Both the position numbers and the translations under genes were made by a program. Of a stretch of DNA of 64,000 bases, positions 1-9,014 are shown piece after piece. The stretch is from contig CAVUIK010000010.1 in NCBI GenBank assembly GCA_963741565.1, positions 496,001 through 560,000 on the forward strand, given 5' to 3'. Origin of the DNA: Ga0077555 sp963741565. GTDB taxonomy: Bacteria > Pseudomonadota > Alphaproteobacteria > Rhizobiales > Hyphomicrobiaceae. The notes below the pieces were generated by a model that searched no databases, had not been told where the DNA came from, and saw only the letters and a program-made list of their open reading frames with translations. The stretch's first letter is position 1. Each line of letters starts with the position of its first letter.

Positions 1-251
1 CGCGGTTTTCCAGCTACTCGTTCCCGTCGAGCTTTGAGCCGCACGAGTACTATCCGAACCGGCTGGCGATCGAGGGCCGCGCACCCAAGGCGACGGTGGA
101 TGGCCTCAAGGCGCTCGGCCACGACGTGCTCGAATGGCCGGAATGGACGCGCCTCGCGGGCGCCGTGTGCTCGGTCATCCATGACGTCGAGCACGGCGTA
201 ATGACCGCCGCCGCCGACCCCCGCCGCGCGGCTTATGCCGTGGGCTGGTGA
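1..251 (+). CDS. ggt: Gamma-glutamyltransferase, C-terminal end (partial)
   Basis: The gene is cut by the window start; reading frame 3 is open from base 3 to the TGA at 249-251. The tail ends AAADPRRAAYAVGW, close to the G-A-A-D-P-R-x-x-G-x-A-V-G-Y end of gamma-glutamyltranspeptidases, where this strand belongs to the small catalytic subunit. The family cleaves the gamma-glutamyl bond of glutathione and related compounds, usually in the periplasm. The catalytic Thr lies outside the window, so activity cannot be judged. The family call rests on about 80 residues. Confidence 0.7.
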   Translation, partial: RFSSYSFPSSFEPHEYYPNRLAIEGRAPKATVDGLKALGHDVLEWPEWTRLAGAVCSVIHDVEHGVMTAAADPRRAAYAVGW

Positions 252-264
252 TTTGAATTCCCTG

Positions 265-417
265 TGTCATCCTCGGGCTTGTCCCGAGGACCCATTTCTC
301 CGCGAATTCCGTTTGTACGGTGTCCACTTGGTTGGCAATACGCTCGTTATTTTGCGTCTTATGTGCGATGCGCAACGTGCTGCCCGATGGGTCCTCGGGA
401 CAAGCCCGAGGATGACA
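265..417. repeat. MITE-like inverted-repeat element
   Basis: Two exactly complementary 30-base arms lie at 265-294 and 388-417, separated by 93 bases. Each arm also contains its own small palindrome, CCTCGGG-CTTGT-CCCGAGG, so the unit can form one long hairpin or two short ones. It sits between the converging ends of ggt and the ETF-QO gene and carries no gene. The layout fits a non-autonomous intergenic repeat, and the arms could also end transcripts from both sides. No target-site duplication was clear. Confidence 0.75.
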
Positions 418-446
418 GTTGTGTACGCGCGCCGGGATTCCCAGCC

Positions 447-2126
447 TCACATCCCGGGATAGTTCGGCCCGCCGCCGCCTTCGGGAACCGTCCAGGTGAT
501 GTTCTGGCTCGGGTCCTTGATGTCGCAGGTTTTGCAGTGGACGCAGTTCTGCGCGTTGATCTGGAAGCGCGGGCCTTTGTCGTCGGTGATGATTTCGTAG
601 ACGCCCGCCGGGCAATAGCGTTGCGCGGGCTCGGCGAACTCCGGCAGGTTGATGGCGACGGGGATCTTCGGATCGCCGAGCCGCAGATGTACCGGCTGGT
701 CTTCCTCGTGGTTGGTTGCCGAGAACGAGACGCTGGTCAGGCGGTCGAACGTGAGGACCCCGTCGGGCTTCGGGTATTCGATCGGCTTATAGCTGTCGGC
801 CTTGCCCGTGCTCGCGTGATCGGCCTTGCCGTGCTTCAATGTGTAACCAAGGCCGATGCCCGGAATGATCGTGTTCAGCCACATGTCGAGGCCGCCGACC
901 GCGACACCGATGGCCGTGCCAAAGCGTGACCACAGCGGCTTGACGTTGCGCACGCGTTTCAAGTCCTGCGCGATCGGGCCGGTCATGACGGCGGTCTCGT
1001 AATCGTCGAGGCGGTCGTGCGAGCGCCCCGCAGTGCAGGCGGCGAATACGGATTCGGCTGCGTGGATGCCGGAGAGAATGGCATTGTGGCTGCCCTTGAT
1101 ACGCGGCACGTTGACGAAGCCCGCCGAGCAGCCAGCCAGCACGCCGCCGGGGAACACCAGCTTCGGGATCGACTGCCAGCCGCCTTCCGTGATCGCCCGC
1201 GCGCCATAGGCGATGCGTTTGCCGCCCTCGAAGGTATCTCGCATCAGATAGTGCGTCTTGAAGCGCTGGAACTCCTCGAATGGCGATAGATAGGGGTTCT
1301 TGTAGTTCAGATGCACCACGAACCCGACCGACACCAGATTCTCGCCGTAGTGATAGAGGAACGAGCCGCCGCCCGTGCGATTGTCGAGCGGCCAGCCGAA
1401 CGAATGCTGCACGAGGCCGGACTTGTGCTTCTCCGGTTTGACCTCCCACAGCTCCTTGATGCCGATGCCGTATTTCTGCGGCTCGCGGCCTTCGGCCAGA
1501 TCGAATTTCGCGATCAGCTGCTTGGCGAGCGAGCCGCGTGCGCCCTCCGCGATGATCGTGTAGCGGCCGCGCAGCTCCATGCCGCGCGTGAAGGCGTCCT
1601 TCGCGGCGCCATCCTTGCCGACGCCCATGTCGCCGGTGGCGACGCCGACGACGGCGCCCTTGTCGTCATAGAGCACCTCCGAAGCTGCAAAGCCCGGATA
1701 GACCTCGACGCCGAGCTCGGTCGCCTGCTCGCCGAGCCAGCGGCAGAGATTGCCGAGGCTGCCGATGTAGTTGCCGTGGTTGTTCAGCATCGGCGGCATG
1801 AGAAAATTCGGCAACCGGATGCGCCCGGCGGGTCCGAGGTAGAGGAAGCGGTCGTCGGTGACCTGGGTGGTCAGCGGCGCACCTTTTGCCTTCCAATCGG
1901 GCATGAGCCGGTTCAGGCCGATGGGGTCGATCACGGCACCCGAGAGAATGTGCGCGCCGACCTCCGAGCCCTTCTCAACCAATACGACGGAGAGATCCTG
2001 CCCCTTTTCGGTGGCGAGCTGCTTCAGGCGGATGGCGGTGGCGAGGCCGGCCGGTCCCGCGCCGACGATGACGACATCGAACTCCATGGCCTCGCGTGGC
2101 GGCAGCTCAACTCCGTTGGTCGTCAT
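447..2126 (-). CDS. etfD: Electron transfer flavoprotein-ubiquinone oxidoreductase
   Basis: This 559-residue flavoprotein passes electrons from ETF to ubiquinone at the membrane and so links acyl-CoA and amino-acid dehydrogenases to respiration. A dinucleotide-binding GAGPAGLATAI motif lies near residue 22. The C-terminal ferredoxin-like part carries a CPAG cysteine and CVHCKTCDIKDP, the four cysteines expected for the single 4Fe-4S cluster, with the usual ending YPGM. Length and domain order are normal for the family. The start is preceded by a GAGGA ribosome site. The gene is divergent from the uracil-DNA glycosylase. Acyl-CoA dehydrogenases elsewhere in the window are natural upstream donors through ETF. 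Confidence 0.95.
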   Translation of the reverse strand: MTTNGVELPPREAMEFDVVIVGAGPAGLATAIRLKQLATEKGQDLSVVLVEKGSEVGAHILSGAVIDPIGLNRLMPDWKAKGAPLTTQVTDDRFLYLGPAGRIRLPNFLMPPMLNNHGNYIGSLGNLCRWLGEQATELGVEVYPGFAASEVLYDDKGAVVGVATGDMGVGKDGAAKDAFTRGMELRGRYTIIAEGARGSLAKQLIAKFDLAEGREPQKYGIGIKELWEVKPEKHKSGLVQHSFGWPLDNRTGGGSFLYHYGENLVSVGFVVHLNYKNPYLSPFEEFQRFKTHYLMRDTFEGGKRIAYGARAITEGGWQSIPKLVFPGGVLAGCSAGFVNVPRIKGSHNAILSGIHAAESVFAACTAGRSHDRLDDYETAVMTGPIAQDLKRVRNVKPLWSRFGTAIGVAVGGLDMWLNTIIPGIGLGYTLKHGKADHASTGKADSYKPIEYPKPDGVLTFDRLTSVSFSATNHEEDQPVHLRLGDPKIPVAINLPEFAEPAQRYCPAGVYEIITDDKGPRFQINAQNCVHCKTCDIKDPSQNITWTVPEGGGGPNYPGM

Positions 2127-2278
2127 CGTGCGGTGTCCTCGCCCAGCTTCTCCCGATCAGCCTTGTTCGATAGGTCGCAGGCTCCGGAGCGTCAAGCGCG
2201 GAGCTGATTGGGCGCGATTCGGCCCAGGCCCGTGCAGGGTGGTTCCACGAGCGGCTGGCATTTGCCGGATCGGCGGCT

Positions 2279-3277
2279 ATGCTTCCCAGCATGATGGAAG
2301 AGAGCAGACAGAGCGAGCTGTTGGCGCTGCTGGCCTGGTGGCGGGACTCGGGTGTTGATGCCGCGCTGGACGAGACGCCGGTCGACTGGACGGCGCGGGG
2401 CGATGTTGTACCCGGCGCCGATTTCCAATGGCCAGATGCGAGTCCGCCTCGCGCCGCCGGGCAAGCCGGCGTCGCAGCCCCCCCATCGCCGCCGCCGGTG
2501 TCCCGCGCGCCGATGGCGACCAAACCAACGGCTGCACCACAGTCCGTCGTGCCGCTGCCTGCGAGATCGCCACCGGCGCTGGCGCCGGGCATGGCGCGGG
2601 CATCGCTGTTGCCGCCGGCTAGCGCTGTGCCGGTCGCCGCACCACCGCGTCCCTTCACGGCGCCCGCGCCCGATGCCGCAACGATGGCCGCGCGCGAGGC
2701 GGCCCGCAAAGCCGTATCGCTTGAAGCGCTGGCCGCGGCGCTGCAGGCCTTCGACGGTTGCGGCCTGAAGGCGACGGCCAAGAACCTCTGCTTCTACCGG
2801 GGCAACCCGAACGCGCGCGTCGCCATCATCGGCGAGGCGCCGGGCCGCGACGAGGACATCGAGGGCAAACCGTTCGTCGGTCGCGCCGGGCAATTGCTGG
2901 ACCGCATGCTGGCCGCGATCGGGCTTACGGAGGCCGACGTTCACATCACCAACATCGTCTATTGGCGCCCGCCCGGAAATCGTACGCCGACGCCGCAGGA
3001 GGCGCAGGTGTGCCGGCCATTCCTGGAACGCCAGATGGAACTGGTGGCGCCCGAAATTATAATCACGCTGGGTGGGCCGGCTGCGAAAGCCGTGCTCGAC
3101 GTGACGGATGGAATTCTGAAGGTCCGCGGCCGCTGGCACGAGCTAACGATCGGCGCCGCCAAGATCCGCGTGATGCCCACGCTGCATCCGGCCTATCTAC
3201 TACGCACGCCTGCGGCCAAGCGCCAAGTCTGGCGCGATCTGCTCGCGATCAAGACGGACCTGGATAAACAGTCATGA
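2279..3277 (+). CDS. Uracil-DNA glycosylase, family 4/5-like
   Basis: Removes uracil from DNA as the first step of base-excision repair. The catalytic domain is the C-terminal two thirds of 332 residues: GEAPGRDEDIEGKPFVGRAG (motif 1), a WRPPGNRTPTPQE loop and the HPAYLLR motif. Cysteines in DGCGLKATAKNLC and QVCRPF are candidates for the iron-sulfur ligands of this family. Residues about 55-140 form a Pro/Ala-rich low-complexity linker, as often seen in alphaproteobacterial members. The start is uncertain: ATGs at 2279, 2291 and 2294 share the frame and none has a strong ribosome site. The stop is 10 bases before the nitroreductase, so the two are probably co-transcribed. Confidence 0.88.
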   Translation: MLPSMMEESRQSELLALLAWWRDSGVDAALDETPVDWTARGDVVPGADFQWPDASPPRAAGQAGVAAPPSPPPVSRAPMATKPTAAPQSVVPLPARSPPALAPGMARASLLPPASAVPVAAPPRPFTAPAPDAATMAAREAARKAVSLEALAAALQAFDGCGLKATAKNLCFYRGNPNARVAIIGEAPGRDEDIEGKPFVGRAGQLLDRMLAAIGLTEADVHITNIVYWRPPGNRTPTPQEAQVCRPFLERQMELVAPEIIITLGGPAAKAVLDVTDGILKVRGRWHELTIGAAKIRVMPTLHPAYLLRTPAAKRQVWRDLLAIKTDLDKQS

Positions 3278-3287
3278 GGATCAACGG

Positions 3288-4115
3288 ATGCAATCCCTGC
3301 GCGATGCCCTGTCCCTCCGTTTCGGTGATTTCAATAGCCCCATCGATCCCAGGTTGGAGCAGGCGCCGGTCGTGGCGGCCCTCGCCAATCGCGGCGTCGT
3401 GCGCCGCTTCAAGCCGGAGTCGCTGCCGGCGGGCATGATCGAGACGCTGGCGGCCGTGGCTCTGTCGTCGCCGACGAAGAGTGACCTGCAGCAGCGCGAT
3501 ATCTTGATCGTAGAAGATCCAGAGATCCGCGGCCGCATCAACACGCTGCTGGCCGACCAGGACTGGATTCCCGCGGCGCCGCACTTCCTCGTTTTCCTCG
3601 GCAACAACCGGCGCCAGCGCCAAGTGCACGACTGGCGCGGGCATCCCTTCGCCAACGACCATCTCGATGCGTTCTTCAATGCGACGGCCGATGCCGCGAT
3701 CGCTTTGTCGGCGTTCGTTGTGGCGGCCGAAGCGGCAGGTGTCGGTTGCTGTCCGGTCAGCGTGATCCGCAATCATTCCGAGGAGGTCAGCCGTCTGCTC
3801 AAGCTGCCAGATCATGTGTTTCCGCTGGCGGGTCTCGGGCTGGGCTGGCCGGCGGTCGCAGCCAACATCAGCGCGCGGCTACCATTGTCGGCGACGGTGC
3901 ATCGTGACACCTTCACCGACTGCACGCCGGCGACAGTGGCCGCCTATGACAAGCGCCGCAACGGCATCTTTCCCTATCGCGCGCAACGCAACGTCGCCAA
4001 ATTCGGCACCAGCGCCGACTACGGCTGGAGCGAAGAGAAGGCGCGCCACTACGCGGTTCCCGAACGCGCCGATTTCGGCGCCTTCGTCAAGCGCAAGGGT
4101 TTCCGGCTGGAGTAG
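3288..4115 (+). CDS. Nitroreductase family protein
   Basis: A 275-residue FMN-dependent nitroreductase-type protein. The RGVVRRFKPESLPAGMIETL start and the SSPTKSDLQQRDILIV stretch form the FMN-phosphate binding region, and AEAAGVGCCPVSVIRNH with VFPLAGLGLGWP near the middle is typical of the family fold. Such enzymes use NAD(P)H to reduce nitro groups, quinones or related substrates; the substrate cannot be read from sequence. It follows the glycosylase gene by 10 bases, with GAGG just upstream of the ATG. The C-terminal 70 residues (RRNGIFPYRAQRNVAKFG onward) are a family-specific extension. Confidence 0.85.
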   Translation: MQSLRDALSLRFGDFNSPIDPRLEQAPVVAALANRGVVRRFKPESLPAGMIETLAAVALSSPTKSDLQQRDILIVEDPEIRGRINTLLADQDWIPAAPHFLVFLGNNRRQRQVHDWRGHPFANDHLDAFFNATADAAIALSAFVVAAEAAGVGCCPVSVIRNHSEEVSRLLKLPDHVFPLAGLGLGWPAVAANISARLPLSATVHRDTFTDCTPATVAAYDKRRNGIFPYRAQRNVAKFGTSADYGWSEEKARHYAVPERADFGAFVKRKGFRLE

Positions 4116-4140
4116 ATCTCGGATAGTTCGGTGTCGGTTT

Positions 4141-4165
4141 GGTGTCTGGCCTCTGGCCAGACACC
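4141..4165. terminator. Hairpin between converging genes
   Basis: A perfect 11-bp stem (4141-4151 with 4155-4165) and a 3-base loop lie between the converging ends of the nitroreductase and sulfatase genes. There is no clear T-run on either side, so it may not act as an intrinsic terminator. Confidence 0.4.
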
Positions 4166-4216
4166 TGCACGGCGCGGGTGCGCAGTAGGCACCTGAAGCG
4201 CTTAGCAAAAACGCAT

Positions 4217-5812
4217 CTACCATTCGCCGAAGCGGTAGCCGCGGGCGCGCGCCATACCGGTGGACTGCGCGATGAACTGATCCGTCACGGTGGTTCGCGT
4301 GCGGCGCGACAGCGCCCAATGCAGCAACCGGTCCTGCATCTCCTGTCGAATGGCGGAATGCGCCGGCGATGTGCCGAGATCGTGCTGCTCGGCGGAATCG
4401 GCCTCGAGATCGAACAACTGCGGCGCGAATCGCTCGAAATGGACGTACTTCCAGCGCGCCGTCCGCACCATGAAGCCGCGCGCTTCATGCACCTCGAGGC
4501 CAAGGCGCTTGCGCGCATGACGCAATGCGAAATCGCTGTCGCAGAAGACGGCGTCGCGCCAATCCGCGGGAGGCGCGCCCGCGAGCAGCGGGGTAATTGA
4601 GCGCCCTTCGAGGCGGTTCGGCTCCACCTCGCCGCCCGACCAGTCGAGAAACGTCGGCGCAAGGTCGATCGCCTCGACCAGCGTGTCGATCGTCCGGCCG
4701 CGGGTCGCATTGGCGCCGGCGCGCGGATCGACGACGATCAGCGGAACGCGCACGATCTCCTCGTGAAACAGGTCTTTCTCGCCGAGCCAATGATCGCCGA
4801 GATAGTCGCCGTGGTCCGAGGTGACGACGATGATGGTCTTGGCGATCTCGCCCGTCGCCTCCAGGTGCGCGACGATGCGGCCGAGATGATGATCGAGCTG
4901 CGTGATCAAGCCCATGTAGGTCGGAATGACTGTCTCGCGCACCTCGTCGCGCGAGAAATGCACGCTCTCGTCATGCGTCATGAAGGCTTGGATCACGGGA
5001 TGTGGGTTGGTCTTCTCGGCGGTCGTCCGGTTCGCGGGAATCACATGCTCTGGGCCGTACATCGCGTGATAGGGCGCGGGCGCGACATAGGGCCAGTGTG
5101 GCTTGATGTAGGACACGTGCAGGCACCAGGGCGCGCCACCCTTTGATTGCCGCATGAATTCGATCGCGCGATCGGTCATGTAGGCTGTCTCGGAATGCTC
5201 TTCCTTGACGCGAGCCGGGCGACGCGCATTACGCATTGACCAGCCGGATAGAACCTCGCCGTTGTCGCCGGTCACCGAGTTTGCCCATTCGTGCCAGGGA
5301 TTGACGCCGGCATAGCCGAGCTGGCGCAGCCAGTGATTGTAAGCGGGATCCGCGCCCGCCAGTTTGTCGTCGATTTCCGGGTGCAAACCATCGTCCCGCT
5401 CGAACGGCTCGAAGCCACATTGCCAGTAGGGCAGGCCCGGGTGCGATCCGGGCGAGATGCCGAGGCGCTTCAGCAACTCGGTGTCCGGCTTGAAATGCGT
5501 CTTGCCGACGAGCACGGTTCGATAGCCGTGCGGGCGCAGATAGTCGCCGATTGACTTCTCGTCGACGCGCAACGGGAAGTTATTGTAGGTCGCGCCGTGC
5601 GTGATGTTGTAGCGACCAGTATAGAAGCTCATGCGCGAGCCGCCACAAACGGGCGCCTGCACGAAGGCGCGGGTGAACTGGACGCCCTTCGCCGCCAGCC
5701 GGTCGATATTCGGCGTCTTGAGCTGCGGATGGCCCGCGCAGCCGAGATAGTCCCAGCGGAGCTGGTCGGCCATGATGAAGAGGATGTTTGGTTTGGCGGG
5801 CCGATTGGGCAT
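4217..5812 (-). CDS. Sulfatase-fold hydrolase (arylsulfatase or phosphonate monoester hydrolase type)
   Basis: A 531-residue alkaline-phosphatase-superfamily hydrolase. The N-terminus ILFIMADQLRWD supplies metal-binding Asp residues. The nucleophile region reads CGGSRMSFYTGRY with Cys56, and TSDHGDYLGDH near residue 340 completes the metal site. The family normally uses a formylglycine made from Cys in C-x-P/A-x-R; here the third position is Gly, so maturation is not certain. The ATG at 5812 was chosen because PNILF follows at once, GGAG lies upstream, and the 49 extra codons of the longer frame look non-coding. No signal peptide is seen, which suggests the cytoplasm. Sulfate ester, phosphonate ester and phosphodiester substrates are all possible. 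Confidence 0.85.
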   Translation of the reverse strand: MPNRPAKPNILFIMADQLRWDYLGCAGHPQLKTPNIDRLAAKGVQFTRAFVQAPVCGGSRMSFYTGRYNITHGATYNNFPLRVDEKSIGDYLRPHGYRTVLVGKTHFKPDTELLKRLGISPGSHPGLPYWQCGFEPFERDDGLHPEIDDKLAGADPAYNHWLRQLGYAGVNPWHEWANSVTGDNGEVLSGWSMRNARRPARVKEEHSETAYMTDRAIEFMRQSKGGAPWCLHVSYIKPHWPYVAPAPYHAMYGPEHVIPANRTTAEKTNPHPVIQAFMTHDESVHFSRDEVRETVIPTYMGLITQLDHHLGRIVAHLEATGEIAKTIIVVTSDHGDYLGDHWLGEKDLFHEEIVRVPLIVVDPRAGANATRGRTIDTLVEAIDLAPTFLDWSGGEVEPNRLEGRSITPLLAGAPPADWRDAVFCDSDFALRHARKRLGLEVHEARGFMVRTARWKYVHFERFAPQLFDLEADSAEQHDLGTSPAHSAIRQEMQDRLLHWALSRRTRTTVTDQFIAQSTGMARARGYRFGEW

Positions 5813-5913
5813 AAGTGGCAGGTCTCCGGCGCGCGGATGATCGTTCGGTTTCGGTCGAACGGTATTTGATGCCGGCTGCGAGCGACATTCAACACCGCAT
5901 GTGACGCTTGCGT

Positions 5914-5953
5914 GAAAAACCCAAAAGAAAAGCGGGCGCCGAAGGCACCCGCT
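5914..5953 (-). terminator. Rho-independent terminator of the secreted-protein gene
   Basis: Read on the minus strand, a GC-rich 10-bp stem (5953-5944 with 5940-5931; one mismatch) and a 3-base loop are followed by a T-rich tail. It lies about 35 bases after the stop of the gene ending at 5987. Confidence 0.75.
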
Positions 5954-5986
5954 GCACATTCAGTCATGCCGTGGCCGGAGTAAGCG

Positions 5987-7456
5987 TCAGGGCGTGCGCA
6001 CCGCGACGCTCGCGGCGCCGACCGGCACGCTGCCTTGCGTCGCGATCACGTGGATGCGATTGCGGCCCGGATCGAACGGGATCGCCCCGGTCGCCTGTGC
6101 AAACACCGAGAATGTCAGCGTTTGGTTGTTGGTGACATTCACCGTCACCGACGGGGACGGCGGCGTGCCGAGGCACTGTGCGGTTGCCGGGTCCGTCTGG
6201 CAGAGCGTGAGTGTCAGCGGCAAGCTGATGCCGCTCGCGCCAGCCGGGGCGTCCTGGGCACGGAAGGTGACGCTGCCGGGCGCCGCGATGTTGATCGTGG
6301 CGTGGCCGAACGCGGCGCTGCCGGTGGTGCTCGGCAATTGCAGGATGCCGTTCTGGGTCGGCGTCGCGATGATCGAGATCATGTCCGAGATCGGCGTGGT
6401 GCTCGCCGTGAGGATCAGCGTATTCAAGCCGGTAATGATCTGCGACGAGCCCTTGTTGACGCAGTTGGCGAGGATCACCAGGTCTCTGGAGAACGCCGCC
6501 GTCGGCGCGATCGCGAAGTAGAACGACTGGCTCTGGCCGGCGGCAATGTCGACCAGCGTGTTTGGGCTGCCGACCGGCGCGTTGGTCGCCGGGTCGGTGC
6601 GCTGGAACAAGAACGAGCCCTGCAGATCGATCGGCGCCGACAGCGAGCAGCCGACTGCCGCCGATGTCGTCGTATTGATCATCGTTGCGAAGGCAGTGAC
6701 CGCCGGGAAGGCGAGCGGCCCGTCGGCGTCCGCCCCGGCGGGCACGTCAGAGCTCGTCCGTGCCGTCGGCAGCAGCGAGGAGACGATGCTGCCGGGCGTG
6801 AACGGGAAGAAGCCCATCCACACGGTCGAGCCGACCGCCGAGCCGGCGCCGAAGTTGAGGGAATAGGTGGTGTTCGAAAACAGGCCGCCGCTGACGTTGA
6901 ACTGTCGGAAATCCGACGCCGTGGCCGGATTCGGCGGCGAGAACGGCCCGCGCGTCGGAAACTGCTGCGTACCATTGTAGAGCACCGATGTGGTGACCGT
7001 CGTCGTGGCCGCGACGCCGGCTGAGAAGCTGGTGGAGAATGGATGCGTGACGTTGAACAGCGTCGCCGGGTGAGCGCAGTTCCAGTAGTAGTTGAAGGTC
7101 AGCGCATTGCCGAGGGCCGTGCCGCCGCCGGAACGCCCCGTGTACGTCACCGAGAAGATCTGGGTGCCGCCGCAGCCGCCAACGTCGCCGCCGACCTGGA
7201 CCACGCCCTCGACCTGGTAGTTGTCGCCGTTCGGCATGGCGAGATTGTAGTTATGGGGCAGGGTATATGCTTGGCTGAAGGGCGATGCGACCGGCGGGCA
7301 GACGCCCGTTTTGCACACGCCGTTGGCGGCGACACCAATTCCGGTGCCGCTGCCGATGCCTTGGGCGGCGGCATGGGTGGCAGCAAACAGGGTGGTGGTG
7401 AGGGCGAGAAGATGGACGACAGCACGGCATGTGGAGCCGGCGAAGTGATTGAACAT
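5987..7456 (-). CDS. Secreted protein of unknown function
   Basis: A 489-residue protein with a clear signal peptide (hydrophobic LLALTTTLFAATHAAA, cut expected near residue 31). The mature part is rich in Thr, Ser, Gly and Asn, has scattered cysteines (for example GVCKTGVC and GGCGGTQ) that could form disulfides, and is predicted by eye to be mostly beta. The last 150 residues look like one or two Ig-like sandwiches. I do not recognise a family. GGAGG lies 6 bases before the ATG and a strong terminator follows the stop, so it is probably a single-gene unit. The 260-bp gap to the divergent acyl-CoA dehydrogenase presumably holds its promoter. Confidence 0.7.
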   Translation of the reverse strand: MFNHFAGSTCRAVVHLLALTTTLFAATHAAAQGIGSGTGIGVAANGVCKTGVCPPVASPFSQAYTLPHNYNLAMPNGDNYQVEGVVQVGGDVGGCGGTQIFSVTYTGRSGGGTALGNALTFNYYWNCAHPATLFNVTHPFSTSFSAGVAATTTVTTSVLYNGTQQFPTRGPFSPPNPATASDFRQFNVSGGLFSNTTYSLNFGAGSAVGSTVWMGFFPFTPGSIVSSLLPTARTSSDVPAGADADGPLAFPAVTAFATMINTTTSAAVGCSLSAPIDLQGSFLFQRTDPATNAPVGSPNTLVDIAAGQSQSFYFAIAPTAAFSRDLVILANCVNKGSSQIITGLNTLILTASTTPISDMISIIATPTQNGILQLPSTTGSAAFGHATINIAAPGSVTFRAQDAPAGASGISLPLTLTLCQTDPATAQCLGTPPSPSVTVNVTNNQTLTFSVFAQATGAIPFDPGRNRIHVIATQGSVPVGAASVAVRTP

Positions 7457-7716
7457 GACAACCTCCGCATCAAAATAACTTCAGTCTTCAAACCAACGAT
7501 CCAGCCAGATATACCGGTCTCAACCCCGTCATGCTGCCACGGCTGTACGTTCTGGTCAAAAAAGAAAATCAATGCGAACAAATACGATCTGCAGCGCTAT
7601 CAATGCGTCAGCAAGACTGGGCGGTTGAGACGAACGTTGCGATCGGGACACGAGCGCAATGACGGGGTCTGTCATGCTATGCATACCCGACGATCGCCCT
7701 GTCGCCAGGAGATGCC

Positions 7717-8871
7717 ATGCTGTTCGGGCCTGAGCACCGCGAACTGCGCCGAACGGTGCACCGCTTTATCGATGCCGAGATCAATCCGCACGTGGATGCG
7801 TGGGAGGCGGCGCAGACCTTTCCAGCGCACGAGGTGTTCGGAAAGCTGGGCGCGCTTGGCCTGCTGGGCCTGACCAAGCCGGCGGAATACGGCGGGCAGG
7901 CGCTCGACTATTCCTATGCGATGGCCTTCGCCGAGGCGCTGGGCTATGTCGATTGCGGCGGCGTGCCGATGGCGATCGGCGTGCAAACCGATATGGCGAC
8001 GCCGGCACTCGCCCGGCATGGCTCGGACAAGGTGCGGCGTGAATTTCTCAGTCCCTCGATCAGCGGCGAGCGGGTCGCCTGCCTCGGCGTATCGGAGACG
8101 GGTTCGGGCTCGGACGTTGCCTCGATCAAAACGTATGCGCGGTCCGACGGCGACGATTATGTGATCAGCGGCGGCAAGATGTGGACGACGAACGGCACCC
8201 AGGCCGACTGGATGTGCCTGCTCGCCAATACCAGCCAGGAGAACGGCCCGCACAAGAACAAGACGTTGATCTGCCTGCCGATGACATCCAAGGGCGTGCA
8301 GGTGACGAAGAAGCTGAACAAGCTCGGCATGTGGGCGTCGGATACCGCGCAGGTGTTCTTCGACGACGTGCGCGTGCCCAAGCGCAACCGCATCGGTGAC
8401 GAAGGGCGCGGCTTCATCTACCAGATGCAGCAGTTCCAGGAGGAGCGGCTGTGGGCCGGTGCCAATAAGGTCGGCGTGCTCGAACGGGTGCTGGAGCACA
8501 CCTTGCGCTATGTCGAGGAGCGGCACGCCTTCGGCCAGGCGCTGATCGACAACCAGGCGGTGGCGTTCCGTCTGGCCGAGCTGAAAACCGAGATCGAGGC
8601 GCTGCGAGCCCTCACCTACCGGGCGGCCGAAGCCATGCTCGCCGGCGAAGACGTGACGATGCTCGCCTCGATGGCCAAGCTGAAAGCCGGCCGCGCCATG
8701 CGTGAGGTGACGGACGCCTGTCTTCAGTATTGGGGTGGCGCCGGCTATCTCTGGGAGAGCCCGGTGTCGCGCGCCTATCGCGACGGGCGGTTGACCTCGA
8801 TCGGCGGCGGCGCGGACGAGATCATGCTGACCATCATCGCCAAGGCCATGCGTCGGCAGGGGGCGGGCTGA
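7717..8871 (+). CDS. Acyl-CoA dehydrogenase
   Basis: A 384-residue FAD enzyme that makes the alpha,beta-double bond in an acyl-CoA and hands electrons to ETF, hence to the ETF-QO encoded at 447-2126. Family marks are CLGVSETGSGSDVASIKTYA (FAD/substrate region), KMWTTNGTQADWMCLL, and the C-terminal RLTSIGGGADEIMLTIIAKA. The Glu found in the YEGT motif of medium-chain enzymes is replaced by IGGG, as in the isovaleryl/long-chain type, where the base sits in another helix. AGGAG precedes the ATG. The chain-length or branched substrate cannot be told from sequence. Confidence 0.92.
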   Translation: MLFGPEHRELRRTVHRFIDAEINPHVDAWEAAQTFPAHEVFGKLGALGLLGLTKPAEYGGQALDYSYAMAFAEALGYVDCGGVPMAIGVQTDMATPALARHGSDKVRREFLSPSISGERVACLGVSETGSGSDVASIKTYARSDGDDYVISGGKMWTTNGTQADWMCLLANTSQENGPHKNKTLICLPMTSKGVQVTKKLNKLGMWASDTAQVFFDDVRVPKRNRIGDEGRGFIYQMQQFQEERLWAGANKVGVLERVLEHTLRYVEERHAFGQALIDNQAVAFRLAELKTEIEALRALTYRAAEAMLAGEDVTMLASMAKLKAGRAMREVTDACLQYWGGAGYLWESPVSRAYRDGRLTSIGGGADEIMLTIIAKAMRRQGAG

Positions 8872-9014
8872 AGGAAATCACATAGTACGGCCCTGATTGC
8901 GGCGCATTTCCGCTTGAAGGGCCAGGCGTTAGCGCTTAATTCATCGCGCGCGGAAATACCTGGAAAATCGGCAGCGGTCGCTGCCATCCGCGTCGAGACC
9001 TGAAAGGCAAACCA

